Origin: Streptomyces asoensis
Lineage (GTDB): Bacteria; Actinomycetota; Actinomycetes; Streptomycetales; Streptomycetaceae
Direction: 5' to 3'
DNA length: 64,000 bases
Assembly (NCBI RefSeq): GCF_013085465.1
Contig: NZ_CP049838.1
Span: 9,920,001-9,984,000 of the forward strand
The translations under genes were made by a program, and so were the position numbers. The notes below the pieces were generated by a model, which was not told the origin of the DNA, searched no databases, and was given only the letters and a program-made list of their open reading frames with translations. Of this stretch, positions 1 to 8,389 are shown in pieces; position 1 is the stretch's first letter, and the number at the start of each line of letters is the position of its first letter.

Positions 1-2
1 GG

Positions 3-1328
3 CACCAGTGCGACGCGCTGCTGGACTCCGTCGTGAACCGGTCCACCGGACGCCACGTGGAGCAGGCCTGGTGGCGCTGGTACGGGCCGCTGGACACCGA
101 GCGGTTCACCGCCGCCTGGCAGTCCGTCATGGACAGAGAAACGATTCTCCGTGCCGCCTTCGAATACGCCCCGAAGCCACGCGTCGTCTTCCACCTGCAC
201 GCACGCGCCGAGGTCGTACGGCACCGCGCGGGCACCGTCGACTGGGACGAACTGCTGGAGCAGGACCGGCTGCACGGCTTCGACCTGAGCCGGCCCGGCC
301 CGCTGCGCGTCACCCTCGTCGACACCGGCACCCCCGGCATCACCCGGGTCCTGCTCACCTTCCACCACGGGCTGCTGGACGCCCTGAGCGTGTCCGTCCT
401 GCAGAACGAGTTCAGCCGCGCCTACCTCGGGGGCGGCGTGCTGCCCGGCGGTGAACGCCGGCCGGACGTGCGCGACTGGATGCACTGGCTGGAGTGCCAG
501 GACGCCACCGCGGCACAGGACTTCTTCCGCCGGGCCCTGCCCGCGGACCCCCCCGCCGTGCTGCCCGCGCTGCCCGGCCCGCCCACCCGCCAGCACGGCC
601 ACGGCCGCGCCGAGGCCCGGCTGGCCGCCGCCGAGGCCGCCCGGCTGCACCGGTGGGCGGCCGGCCGGGGCCTGCCGGACTCCAGCGTGCTGCACGCCGC
701 GTGGGCACTGCTGCTGTACCGCGCGGCGCAGGAGAGCGGACCCGTCCCGGTGGGCTTCGGCATCACCGTCTCCGGGCGCGGCATCCCCCTGGACTGCGCC
801 GAGCGGCTGGTGGGACCGATGCGCGGCTGCCTGCCGATGACCGTCCCGGTCGAGGCCGGCCGGCCGATCGGCCGGCTGCTGGCGGCCCTGCGCGACCGGG
901 CGCTGGACATGGCCGCCTACGAATGGGTGTGCGCCGGGCAGATCCAGGAGTGGACCGGCCGCCCGGCCCGCCAGCTGGAGAGCCTGGTCTGCCTGGAGCC
1001 CGCCCCCCGCCCGCTGCCCGCCCTGCAGGCCCGGCTCGCCGACGCCGGCATCCGCTTCGGGCACCGCCACGCCCGCGGCTCGCACTCCCTGCTGCCCCTC
1101 GCCCTGCTCGTGCGGGAGGGCGCCGACGGCTCACGGCTTCTCACCGTCGTCCACGACCGGGCCCGCGTCTGCGACGCCGACGCGGCCCTGCTGGCCGGCC
1201 AGTGCGCCCGGCTGCTGCGCCATCTGCCCACCCTCGACGGCGCCGAGACCGTCGCCGAGGTGCTGGAGCTGCTCGGCGAGGACGAACTGCCCCGGGCCGC
1301 CCCGGCCCGCCGCGCCGCCGGGCACTGA
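3..1328 (+). CDS. Condensation-domain protein, free-standing, 5'-truncated by window edge
   Basis: The reading frame is open to the first base of the window, so the true start lies upstream; an internal GTG at 33 is not needed. The visible protein resembles NRPS condensation domains: an N-terminal segment of the 'GPLDTERFTAAW' type, then a HHxxxD active-site motif (HHGLLDA, about residues 111-117 counted from the GTG at 33), in which the usual final Gly is Ala. No adenylation or carrier domain follows, and the frame ends about 430 residues later with TGA. Such stand-alone enzymes form amide or ester bonds or act as acyltransferases. It is separated from the naphthoquinone genes by about 950 bp, so it may belong to a neighbouring pathway. 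Family is fairly sure; substrate is unknown. Confidence 0.75.
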   Translation, partial: HQCDALLDSVVNRSTGRHVEQAWWRWYGPLDTERFTAAWQSVMDRETILRAAFEYAPKPRVVFHLHARAEVVRHRAGTVDWDELLEQDRLHGFDLSRPGPLRVTLVDTGTPGITRVLLTFHHGLLDALSVSVLQNEFSRAYLGGGVLPGGERRPDVRDWMHWLECQDATAAQDFFRRALPADPPAVLPALPGPPTRQHGHGRAEARLAAAEAARLHRWAAGRGLPDSSVLHAAWALLLYRAAQESGPVPVGFGITVSGRGIPLDCAERLVGPMRGCLPMTVPVEAGRPIGRLLAALRDRALDMAAYEWVCAGQIQEWTGRPARQLESLVCLEPAPRPLPALQARLADAGIRFGHRHARGSHSLLPLALLVREGADGSRLLTVVHDRARVCDADAALLAGQCARLLRHLPTLDGAETVAEVLELLGEDELPRAAPARRAAGH

Positions 1329-2276
1329 CGGACCCGCGCGCGGACCGCCGCCCGCACACCCGCCCCGCCCGGGCAGGGGACGCCGCACTCCCGGGCGGGG
1401 CGCCCCCTGCCCGGCAGCGCCCCGGGGTGCCCGGCGGCGCCCGTCCCCGGGCACCCCGGGGCGCTTCGCCGTGTTTGACGACGGAAAGTCCACCTGATAT
1501 GTGACCCGCGTCACTAGCGATGTTCCTGGCGTGGGGGCTTCACCCGTGTCACGATTTCCGCACGCCTTTCCTGCCCAAAAACAGTCGCACGGCAGGGAAT
1601 TGGGCGCCGTGCCCGCCCCGCCCGTACGGGCGGAGCGAGCCCCCCCTTTTTTTTTCCGACCCACGCCGCCGGCGGCATCCCCGGCGGCCGGCGCCCCCTC
1701 CCGCACGATCGAGGCGGACAGACCGGCTGCCCTCCCGCGACCGCCCGCCCGCCGCCCGCCCCCCCCGTGCGGACACCGTGCGGACACCGTCCGCCGGCGG
1801 TGGACGCCGCCCGGCAGGGGCGTGAACGCACCCACCACCCGCCACCCGGCGCTGCCGAAGAGCGCCGGGCACCACCCGCCGGGCACCTGTCCGGCAGCCG
1901 GCTGCTCATCCCGCATGCCCGGACGGCCCCGCCGGCGCACCGCACACCCGCACACCCGCGCACCGGACGCCGGTCCGCCGCTGCCCGCTCACCACGCCCG
2001 CCGCCGCTGCCGCGTACCGGCCGGCACGCGGCCGGTACACGCCTGCCGCCTGCGCCCGCCCTGACGAGGCCCCGGAAAGGAGCATCCCCCCGTTTCTGGG
2101 CCCGTGGGCCCGGCGCACCCGCGGCGTGACGCGACGGCCCGCCCCCCGACCGGAGGGGACACCGCGGGCGCACCGCCCGAGCCCGTCAGCGGCCACAAGC
2201 CTCGCTGACGGACCGGGGCCAGCTCACCGTCCTCCTGCCCCTGCTGCCGAGACTCCGAAAGAAGTGGATTCCAGAT
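1329..2276. other. Long non-coding leader region before the polyketide synthase gene
   Basis: About 950 bp with no convincing gene; the apparent reading frames are arginine/proline-rich GC-skew shadows. It contains a T-run (1645-1655) and the conserved palindromic element at 1501-1554 described separately. The region is best read as a promoter and long leader for the gene starting at 2277. Confidence 0.6.
1501..1554 (+). promoter_or_regulatory. Palindromic operator-like element, copy 1 (GTGAC-N4-GTCAC plus CACCCGTGTCAC)
   Basis: GTGACCCGCGTCACT at 1501-1515 is an inverted repeat (GTGAC/GTCAC around CCGC). It is followed 25 nt later by CACCCGTGTCAC and an AT-containing stretch. The same two blocks with the same spacing (25 versus 26 nt) occur at 24594-24646. 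Conserved spacing argues for a shared regulator or promoter type. The cognate protein is not identified. Confidence 0.55.
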
Positions 2277-3344
2277 ATGGCGAGGCTATGCAAACCGGCG
2301 ATGAGCGCGCCGGAACATGTCATCACAGTGGAAGAGACTCTGGAATTTGCCGAAAAGGCGCATGCCGGCAAGCCGCAGCTTCCCTTGGCACTGCGCCTGA
2401 TCCGCAACACGGGTGTGAGGAAGCGGCACATCGTCCAGCCCATCGAGAAGACGCTCCACCACCCGGGCTTCGAAGAGCGCAACCGGATCTACGAGATCGA
2501 GTCGAAGAAGCGCTGCCCCGAGGTCATCGAGCAGGCCCTGGCCAACGCCGAGCTGACGGCCCGTGACATCGACGCGATCATCTACGTGTCGTGCACCGGG
2601 TTCCTGATGCCGTCCCTGACGGCATGGCTGATCAACAAGATGGGCCTGCGCTTCGACACCCGGCAGATCCCCATCGCGCAGCTGGGCTGCGCGGCGGGCG
2701 GAGCGGCGATCAACCGGGCCCACGACTTCTGCCTGGCCCACCCCGGCAGCAACGTACTGATCGTCTCCTGCGAACTGTGCTCACTGTGCTACCAGCCCAG
2801 CGCGGACGACATCGGATCGCTGCTGTCCGACGGCCTGTTCGGCGACGCGGTCGCCGCCGCCGTCGTGCGGGGCCTGGGCGGCACCGGCATCGAGCTGGAA
2901 CGCAACGCCTCCTACCTCATCCCCAACACCGAGGACTGGATCTCCTACGCCGTACGCGACACCGGCTTCCACTTCCAGCTGGACCGCCGGGTGCCCGGGA
3001 CGATGGAACCCCTCGCCCCGGTCCTGCGCGAACTGGCCAAGGACCACAGCTGGGAGGCCGGCAGCCTCGACTTCTACATCGTCCACGCCGGCGGCCCGCG
3101 CATCCTCGACGACCTCGCCAAGTTCCTCGAAGTCGACCGCAAGGTGTTCCGGCACAGCTGGGCGACCCTGACCGAATACGGCAACATCGCCAGCGCCGTC
3201 GTGCTCGACGCCGCCCGCCGGCTGTTCGAGGAGGACACCCCGCTGCCCGGCGCGACCGGTCTGATCGCGGGTTTCGGTCCCGGTATCACCGCCGAGATGG
3301 CGCTGGGCACCTGGGCCGACGACAGCCCGCAGAGCGCCGACTGA
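2277..3344 (+). CDS. rppA: Type III polyketide synthase, 1,3,6,8-tetrahydroxynaphthalene synthase
   Basis: Condenses five malonyl-CoA units into 1,3,6,8-tetrahydroxynaphthalene, the aromatic core of naphthoquinone meroterpenoids. The 355-residue protein carries the full type III PKS triad at Cys138 (QLGCAAGG), His270 (IVHAGG) and Asn303 (EYGNIAS), the same numbering as recalled for the Streptomyces enzyme SCO1206, plus the extra active-site Cys106 (YVSCTGF) typical of THN synthases. The ATG at 2277 gives the family length; the ribosome site (GAAAGAAGTGG) is weak. The cupin, aminotransferase, methyltransferase and prenyltransferase genes follow closely on the same strand, matching the first steps of the furaquinocin and furanonaphthoquinone routes. 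Confidence 0.93.
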   Translation: MARLCKPAMSAPEHVITVEETLEFAEKAHAGKPQLPLALRLIRNTGVRKRHIVQPIEKTLHHPGFEERNRIYEIESKKRCPEVIEQALANAELTARDIDAIIYVSCTGFLMPSLTAWLINKMGLRFDTRQIPIAQLGCAAGGAAINRAHDFCLAHPGSNVLIVSCELCSLCYQPSADDIGSLLSDGLFGDAVAAAVVRGLGGTGIELERNASYLIPNTEDWISYAVRDTGFHFQLDRRVPGTMEPLAPVLRELAKDHSWEAGSLDFYIVHAGGPRILDDLAKFLEVDRKVFRHSWATLTEYGNIASAVVLDAARRLFEEDTPLPGATGLIAGFGPGITAEMALGTWADDSPQSAD

Positions 3345-3376
3345 CCCCCCGGCACGGACCCAAGGAAGCGAACCGT

Positions 3377-3934
3377 ATGACCGACCTCATCGTTCCCCCG
3401 GGTGCGGGGCGCAAGCTGATCACCCCGGCGCAGGAAGTCACCTTCAAGGCCACCGAGGCCAAGGGCTCCTCCATATCGATCTTCGAGGTGGTCGTGCCGC
3501 CCGGATTCGACGTCGGGGCGCACGTGCACAGCCACTCCCAGGAGTTCTTCTACGTCCTGGAGGGAGAGCTGGACCTGCTGGCCTTCGAACCGGCCCGGCG
3601 CACCGGGGACAGCTGGCACGACTGGGAGTCCCCCGGCGGCGACCGCGTCGTCCGCGCGGGCGAGGGCGCCTGCATGTTCGTGCCCCCCGGCACCCCGCAC
3701 GCCTTCCGCAACGCCACCGACAGACCGGCCCGGATGCTCTTCCAGAGCTACCCCTCGCCCGACCACGAGCTGTACTTCGAGGAGATCGCGCAGATCTGGT
3801 CGCGCGGCACCTCGGTGGACCCCGCGGCCGTGGAAGAGATGCGCAAGCGCTACGACGTCAGCCAGATCACACCGCTTCGCTACACACCCCCCACGCTCCT
3901 GGCCGCCGAACCGGCCGCAGAGCCCGGCGCCTGA
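3377..3934 (+). CDS. Cupin monooxygenase (MomA/Fur2-type), THN to flaviolin
   Basis: A single-domain cupin of 185 residues with the metal-binding motif GAHVHSHSQEFFYVLEGE (HxH, Glu) and the second motif PPGTPHAF. Cupins next to THN synthases oxidise the reactive tetrahydroxynaphthalene to flaviolin, a hydroxynaphthoquinone. The ATG at 3377 follows an AAGGAAG site by a few bases and lies 32 nt after the polyketide synthase stop, so the two are probably co-transcribed. The function comes from family and neighbourhood; the alternative is a cupin acting on a later intermediate. Confidence 0.85.
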   Translation: MTDLIVPPGAGRKLITPAQEVTFKATEAKGSSISIFEVVVPPGFDVGAHVHSHSQEFFYVLEGELDLLAFEPARRTGDSWHDWESPGGDRVVRAGEGACMFVPPGTPHAFRNATDRPARMLFQSYPSPDHELYFEEIAQIWSRGTSVDPAAVEEMRKRYDVSQITPLRYTPPTLLAAEPAAEPGA

Positions 3935-3950
3935 CGGGAGACGACCGACG

Positions 3951-5108
3951 ATGGAATCGATTCCCCTGGTCCACGCGAGTCTGGGAGAACAGGAACTGGC
4001 CGCCGTCGCGGAGGTGTTCGCCTCCGGCTGGCCGGCCGGCCAGGGCCCCCGCGGCAAAGCCCTGGAAGCCCAGCTCACGCAGAAGTACGGCGTCGGCGAC
4101 GCCGTCGCGGTGAGCAACTGCGGCGCCGCACTGCACCTGGCCCTGCTCGCCCTCGGCGTCAAACCCGGCGACGAGGTGATCGTCGCCGACTACACCTTCC
4201 CCGCACCCGCACAGGCCGTGCGCTACCTCGACGCGGTCCCGGTCTTCGCCGACGTACGCCCCGACACCGGCACCATCGACCCGCAGGCGGTCGCCGACCT
4301 GGTCACCGCCCGCACCGTCGGCATGATCGCCGTCGACACCGTCGGCCTCCCCGCCGACTACACGCAGCTCCAGCAGATCGCCGACCGCCACGGCCTGTTC
4401 GTCGTCGAGGACGCCGCCTGCGCGGTCGGCGCGACCTACCAGGGCCGCGAGGCGGGCGCCCTCGCCGAGGTGGGCTGCCTGTCCTTCCACGGCCGCAAGG
4501 GCGCCACCAGCGGCGAGGGCGGCGCCCTGCTCGCCGCCGACGCGAAGATCGGGGCGGACGCGCGGCTGCGCTCCTCCTTCGGCATCGGCAGCATCTTCGA
4601 CATCAGCGAGGTCGTCGGCCTGCCCATCCCCGAATTCACCGAGATCGGCTACAACTTCAAACTGTCCGACATCGCCGCCGCGATCCTCCAGGTCCAGCTG
4701 GGCCGCATCGGTGAACTCCTGGCCCGCCGCACCGCCGTCGCCGCCCGCTACGGCGAACTCCTCGCCGGTGAGGACCTCCTGACGGTCCCGCACGTGCCCG
4801 AGGACCGCACCCACGCCTGGCAGTCCTACATGGTCACGCTGGACGCGGGCGTGGACCGCGCCGCGGTCGCCGCCGAACTGCGCGCCCAGGGCATCGGCTG
4901 CGGACACGGCACCTGGGCCACCCACGTACAGCCCGTGTTCGAGTCGAAGCAGACCTGCCCGGTCTCGGCGGACCTCTTCCGCCGCAATCTCGCCATCCCC
5001 ATGCACGCGGAACTCTCCGCGGACCAGGTCGAACGGGTCGTGACCGCCCTGCGCAGCGCGGTCCGCACCCACTCGGCCTCCTCCAAGGCCCTAGGAGGGG
5101 CAGCATGA
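3951..5108 (+). CDS. PLP aminotransferase of the DegT/DnrJ/EryC1/StrS family (Fur3-like)
   Basis: A 385-residue sugar-aminotransferase-fold enzyme. The PLP lysine is in SFHGRKGATSGEGG, the DegT active-site signature, and EDAACAVGATYQG supplies the cofactor Asp region. No deoxysugar genes lie nearby. The setting beside THN synthase and a cupin matches furaquinocin-type pathways, where an aminotransferase of this family makes an 8-amino-flaviolin intermediate. It starts at ATG 3951 behind a GGGAG site, 16 nt after the cupin stop, and overlaps the next gene by ATGA. The final furanonaphthoquinone type has no ring nitrogen, so the amino group would be removed later (see the ANL and creE/creD entries). 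Confidence 0.85.
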   Translation: MESIPLVHASLGEQELAAVAEVFASGWPAGQGPRGKALEAQLTQKYGVGDAVAVSNCGAALHLALLALGVKPGDEVIVADYTFPAPAQAVRYLDAVPVFADVRPDTGTIDPQAVADLVTARTVGMIAVDTVGLPADYTQLQQIADRHGLFVVEDAACAVGATYQGREAGALAEVGCLSFHGRKGATSGEGGALLAADAKIGADARLRSSFGIGSIFDISEVVGLPIPEFTEIGYNFKLSDIAAAILQVQLGRIGELLARRTAVAARYGELLAGEDLLTVPHVPEDRTHAWQSYMVTLDAGVDRAAVAAELRAQGIGCGHGTWATHVQPVFESKQTCPVSADLFRRNLAIPMHAELSADQVERVVTALRSAVRTHSASSKALGGAA

Positions 5109-6100
5109 CCGACAGCGCACCGTCACCGGACAACGTCCTGCGGCTCATCAACGGATACTGGGCCACCGGCGTCCTGGGCGCCGCGGCCTCCCACTTGCTC
5201 TTCACCCACCTCGAGACCGGCGCGGACACGGCCGCCCTGCTCGCCGCCCGCGCCGAGATCTCCGAACGGGGCGCGCAGACCCTCCTCGACGGGCTCGTCG
5301 GCATGGGCCTCGTCGAGCTGCACGCGGGCCGCTACCGCAACACCCCCGAGGCGTCCGCCTACCTGGTCGAGGGCAAACCCGCCTCGCTGAGCAGCTTCGC
5401 CCAGCTCAAGCTGAAGCACATGGGCAGCCTGCGCCACCTGGCCGACGTGGTCCGCGCCGGGGGACCGGTCAGCGACCCGGCCACCGAGGTGGCCGACAAC
5501 CCGCACTGGGAGGAGGTCGTCCCCGCCATCGCCGCACAGTCGGTGCCCGCCGCCACGGTCGCCGCCGAGGTGCTCGGGCTGGCCGGGGCCGGCGAGATCT
5601 CCATCCTCGACGTGGGCGGAGGCTCGGGCATCTACTCCGGCGTCTGGCTCCAGGCCAACCCGGCCGCCCGCTCGACCCAGCTCGACTGGGAGCCGATCAA
5701 CGCCATCGCCCGCCGGCTGCTGGCCGAACGCGGCGTGGCCGACCGGTTCACCTGCATCGACGGCGACTTCCACACCACCGACTTCGGCACCGCCGCCTAC
5801 GACATCGCGCTGTACTCCCACATCGCCCACCAGGAGGGCCCCGAGGACAACGTCGCGGTCTTCGCCCGGCTGCGGCAGGCCCTCAGGCCCGGCGGCGCCC
5901 TGGTGGTCTGCGACTACGTCGTCGACGACGACCGCAGCGGCCCCGCCTTCCCGCTGATCTTCGCCTCGGAGATGCTCCTCAAGAGCAAGCAGGGAGGCAC
6001 CTGGCGCCAGGCCGACTACCGCGACTGGCTCATCAAGGCCGGCTTCACGGACGTCTCGTTCCACTCCGCGCCGCCCGCCACCCTGGTCGTCGCCCGGTAA
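5105..6100 (+). CDS. SAM-dependent methyltransferase, O-methyltransferase family 2
   Basis: A 331-residue enzyme with an N-terminal winged-helix dimerisation region (about residues 5-100) and a Rossmann methyltransferase domain with SAM motif ILDVGGGSGIYSG (about 160-172). Homologues methylate hydroxyl or ring carbons of polyketides and quinones. Its ATG at 5105 overlaps the aminotransferase stop by four bases, which implies translational coupling in the naphthoquinone operon. Furanonaphthoquinone-type products carry both C-methyl and O-methyl groups; which one this enzyme adds cannot be read from sequence. Confidence 0.85.
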   Translation: MTDSAPSPDNVLRLINGYWATGVLGAAASHLLFTHLETGADTAALLAARAEISERGAQTLLDGLVGMGLVELHAGRYRNTPEASAYLVEGKPASLSSFAQLKLKHMGSLRHLADVVRAGGPVSDPATEVADNPHWEEVVPAIAAQSVPAATVAAEVLGLAGAGEISILDVGGGSGIYSGVWLQANPAARSTQLDWEPINAIARRLLAERGVADRFTCIDGDFHTTDFGTAAYDIALYSHIAHQEGPEDNVAVFARLRQALRPGGALVVCDYVVDDDRSGPAFPLIFASEMLLKSKQGGTWRQADYRDWLIKAGFTDVSFHSAPPATLVVAR

Positions 6101-6220
6101 CAGCAATCCGGCTCCGGCACCCGCCGGGACCGCCACGGCGCGCGCAACCGGCGCGCTCAGCCTGAACGCCTCGCCGCGCGCCCCGATGCACACCGTGCCC
6201 GTAACCGAATGTGGGGATGT

Positions 6221-7123
6221 ATGTCGGAAAACACCGAGCTGGCAGGTCTCTACGCAGTCATCGAAGAATCGTCCCGGCTGGCGGGCGTCACCTGCTCGCG
6301 TGACACGGTCTGGCCGATCCTGACCGCGTACGCAGACACCCTCGCCCAGGCCGTCGTGGCCTTCAGGGTGGCGACGGGGGAGCGCAACGCAGGAGACTTC
6401 GACTGCCGCTTCACCATGCTCCCCAAGGACCTCGACCCCTACGCGGTCGCCCTGTCGAACGGCCTGACCCCCAAGACGGCACACCCCGTCGGGAGCCTGC
6501 TGCAAGAACTGCACCGGGAATTCCCCGTCCAGAGCAGCGGCATCGACTTCGGCGTCGTCGGCGGCTTCAAGAAGACCTGGTCGTTCTTCCCGACCGACGA
6601 CCTGCAGTCACTGTCCAGGCTGGCCGAACTGCCCTCGCTGCCGGACAGCGTGGCCGCCAACCTCGACTTCTTCACCCGGTACGCACTGGCCGACCGGGTG
6701 AGCCTGGTCGGGATCGACTACCCCAACCGGTCGCTGAACCTGTACTTCGGCGCGGCGCCCGCCGACGTCTTCCGGCCCGAGGGAATCACCTCCATCCTGC
6801 GCGACGCCCAACTGGGCGAGCCCAGCGAGCGGCTCCTGCGGCTCGGCGCGCAGGCCTTCGGCATCTACGCCACCCTGAGCTGGGAATCGGCGAAGGTCGA
6901 GCGGATCACCATCGCCGCCATGACACCGGACCCCACGACACTTCCGGTGCGCATCGAACCGAAGATCGAGCACTTCGTGAAGAACGCGCCCTACAGCACC
7001 GACGACCGCCAGTTCGTCTACGCGATCACGTCGTCACCCAAGGGCGAGTACCACAAGCTCCAGTCGTACTACCGGTGGCAGCCCCGGGTCGAGAACATCC
7101 TGCTGGTCTCCGACCACCAGTAG
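6221..7123 (+). CDS. ABBA-fold aromatic prenyltransferase 1 (NphB/CloQ/Fnq26 family)
   Basis: Transfers an isoprenoid diphosphate to an electron-rich aromatic acceptor. The 300-residue protein has the family pattern: YAVIEESSRLAG...CSRDTVWPIL near the N-terminus, GIDFGVVGGFKKTWSFFP near residue 105, GIDYPNRSLNLYF near 160 and a C-terminal LQSYYRW strand. There is no DDxxD motif, as expected for the ABBA group. The ATG at 6221 is preferred over 6209 because GGGGA sits 5 nt upstream. It directly follows the naphthoquinone core genes, so a flaviolin-type acceptor is the likeliest partner. Two related paralogues lie at 20774 and 40692. Confidence 0.9.
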   Translation: MSENTELAGLYAVIEESSRLAGVTCSRDTVWPILTAYADTLAQAVVAFRVATGERNAGDFDCRFTMLPKDLDPYAVALSNGLTPKTAHPVGSLLQELHREFPVQSSGIDFGVVGGFKKTWSFFPTDDLQSLSRLAELPSLPDSVAANLDFFTRYALADRVSLVGIDYPNRSLNLYFGAAPADVFRPEGITSILRDAQLGEPSERLLRLGAQAFGIYATLSWESAKVERITIAAMTPDPTTLPVRIEPKIEHFVKNAPYSTDDRQFVYAITSSPKGEYHKLQSYYRWQPRVENILLVSDHQ

Positions 7124-7163
7124 CGGCCCCCACCCGGCGGACAGCCGAGAGAAGGAACCGATT

Positions 7164-7775
7164 GTGGAACCCGTCAACGTCGCCGTCATCTACTACAGCT
7201 CCACCGGAACCGTGCACGCCCTGGCGCAGGCCATCGTCGAGGGCGCGCAGAAGGCCGGCGCCGGCGTGCGCCTGCGCAAGGTCCGCGAACTGGCTCCGCC
7301 GGAGGCGGTCGAGGCCAACCCGGCCTGGGCCCAGCACCTGAAAGACAGCGCCGGCGTCGCCGAGGCCACCCTCGACGACCTGGGCTGGGCGGACGCGGTG
7401 CTGTTCGGCACCCCCACCCGCTTCGGCAACGCGGCCAGCCAGCTCAAAGCGTTCATCGACACCGCCGGCCCCCTGTGGCAGCAGGGCAGGCTCGCCGGCA
7501 AGGTGTGCTCGGCCTTCACCTCCAGCGGCACCGCCCACGGCGGCCAGGAGTCCACCCTGCTGGCGCTGAGCAACACCTTCTACCACTGGGGAGGCATCAT
7601 CGTGCCGCCCGGCTACACCGACCCGATCCAGTTCCGGACGGGCAACCCCTACGGCACCTCCCATGTGGCCGGGGCCGGCGCGCCCGGCGACGAGGTGCTC
7701 CAGGCCGCCCGCCACCAGGCCCGGCGCGTCGTGGACACCGCGGCGGCGCTCAAGGCCGGCCGCGCAGCCTCCTGA
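7164..7775 (+). CDS. wrbA: NAD(P)H:quinone oxidoreductase, WrbA family flavodoxin fold
   Basis: A 203-residue flavoprotein with the FMN-binding loop VIYYSSTGTVHALA at the N-terminus, GTPTRFGNAASQLKAFID in the middle and the GHGGQE-like segment GTAHGGQESTLL, all typical of WrbA. It performs two-electron reduction of quinones with NAD(P)H. The GTG start at 7164 has AAGGA 7 nt upstream. Its position 40 nt after prenyltransferase 1 suggests that it reduces the naphthoquinone, either to give an electron-rich hydroquinone for prenylation or to supply electrons for a reductive deamination. The precise substrate is inference. Confidence 0.85.
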   Translation: MEPVNVAVIYYSSTGTVHALAQAIVEGAQKAGAGVRLRKVRELAPPEAVEANPAWAQHLKDSAGVAEATLDDLGWADAVLFGTPTRFGNAASQLKAFIDTAGPLWQQGRLAGKVCSAFTSSGTAHGGQESTLLALSNTFYHWGGIIVPPGYTDPIQFRTGNPYGTSHVAGAGAPGDEVLQAARHQARRVVDTAAALKAGRAAS

Positions 7776-8389
7776 CCCGCCGCCACAACAGCAGCGGCGG
7801 CGGCGGTCTCGGCGCCCGCGCCCGCGGCCGGGCACTCCAGGGCGGCCCTCAGGAACACCGCCCGCCGCAGGCCGCGGCCCCGGCACGAACGGGCCGCCCG
7901 CGGCCGGAGCCAGGGGCGCAGGACGTCCGCGCCGGCACCGGCAAGGGCCGCCGACGCCCCCGGGATCCCTGCCCGGTCAGAGGCCGGCCCTGCCCGCGGC
8001 GCTCAAGCACCCGGCACCCCACCCGCACCCGTGCCGGCAACGGCGCCGCCGGCCACCGGTGCAGGGACCACCCCCGGGTGCCGTCACGAGAGCCGGCGAA
8101 CGCGGCGGCCGCGGGCCCGCCCGCCGTCGCCGCCCCCCGGCCCCGCTTCGCCCCCGGCCCCGCTTCGCCCCCGGCTCCCGGTCCCGCGTCACCGCCGGCG
8201 CGCCGCGGACCCGGCGGCCCGCGGCGCGCCGGACACCCGCCGTGCCGGACACCCGCCGTGCCGGACACCCGCCGTGCCGGACACCCGCCGTGCCGCGCCC
8301 GGTACGGCCCCGCCGTACGGGTCCGTGCATCCCGCACCGGGCCGCGACAGCCCGCATGTCCATCGCCCACCGCAAAGGAGACAGTCCCG
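7776..8389. other. 614-bp GC-rich spacer with tandem repeats
   Basis: No gene is supported; frames on both strands are proline/arginine-rich. A 17-bp segment (CCCGGCCCCGCTTCGCC) occurs twice around 8141-8174, and a 16-bp tandem array follows at 8229-8292. The next gene is preceded by a good AAAGGAG site at 8374-8380. Confidence 0.6.
8229..8292. repeat. Tandem repeat, 4 perfect copies of a 16-bp unit
   Basis: The unit CCGGACACCCGCCGTG repeats four times without mismatch at 8229, 8245, 8261 and 8277. Sixteen is not a multiple of three, so the array does not encode a peptide repeat. It lies about 100 bp upstream of the ANL gene. Confidence 0.9.

Noticed and set aside
8..1504. Several long arginine/proline/alanine-rich frames on both strands over the condensation-domain gene and its downstream region
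   Set aside because: Composition is that of shifted frames in GC-rich coding DNA; no ribosome sites or family similarity, and they overlap a clear gene.
1501..2064. A 187-codon plus-strand frame starting GTG at 1501
   Set aside because: Its start coincides with the conserved palindromic element and the sequence is low-complexity proline/arginine; more likely a promoter region.
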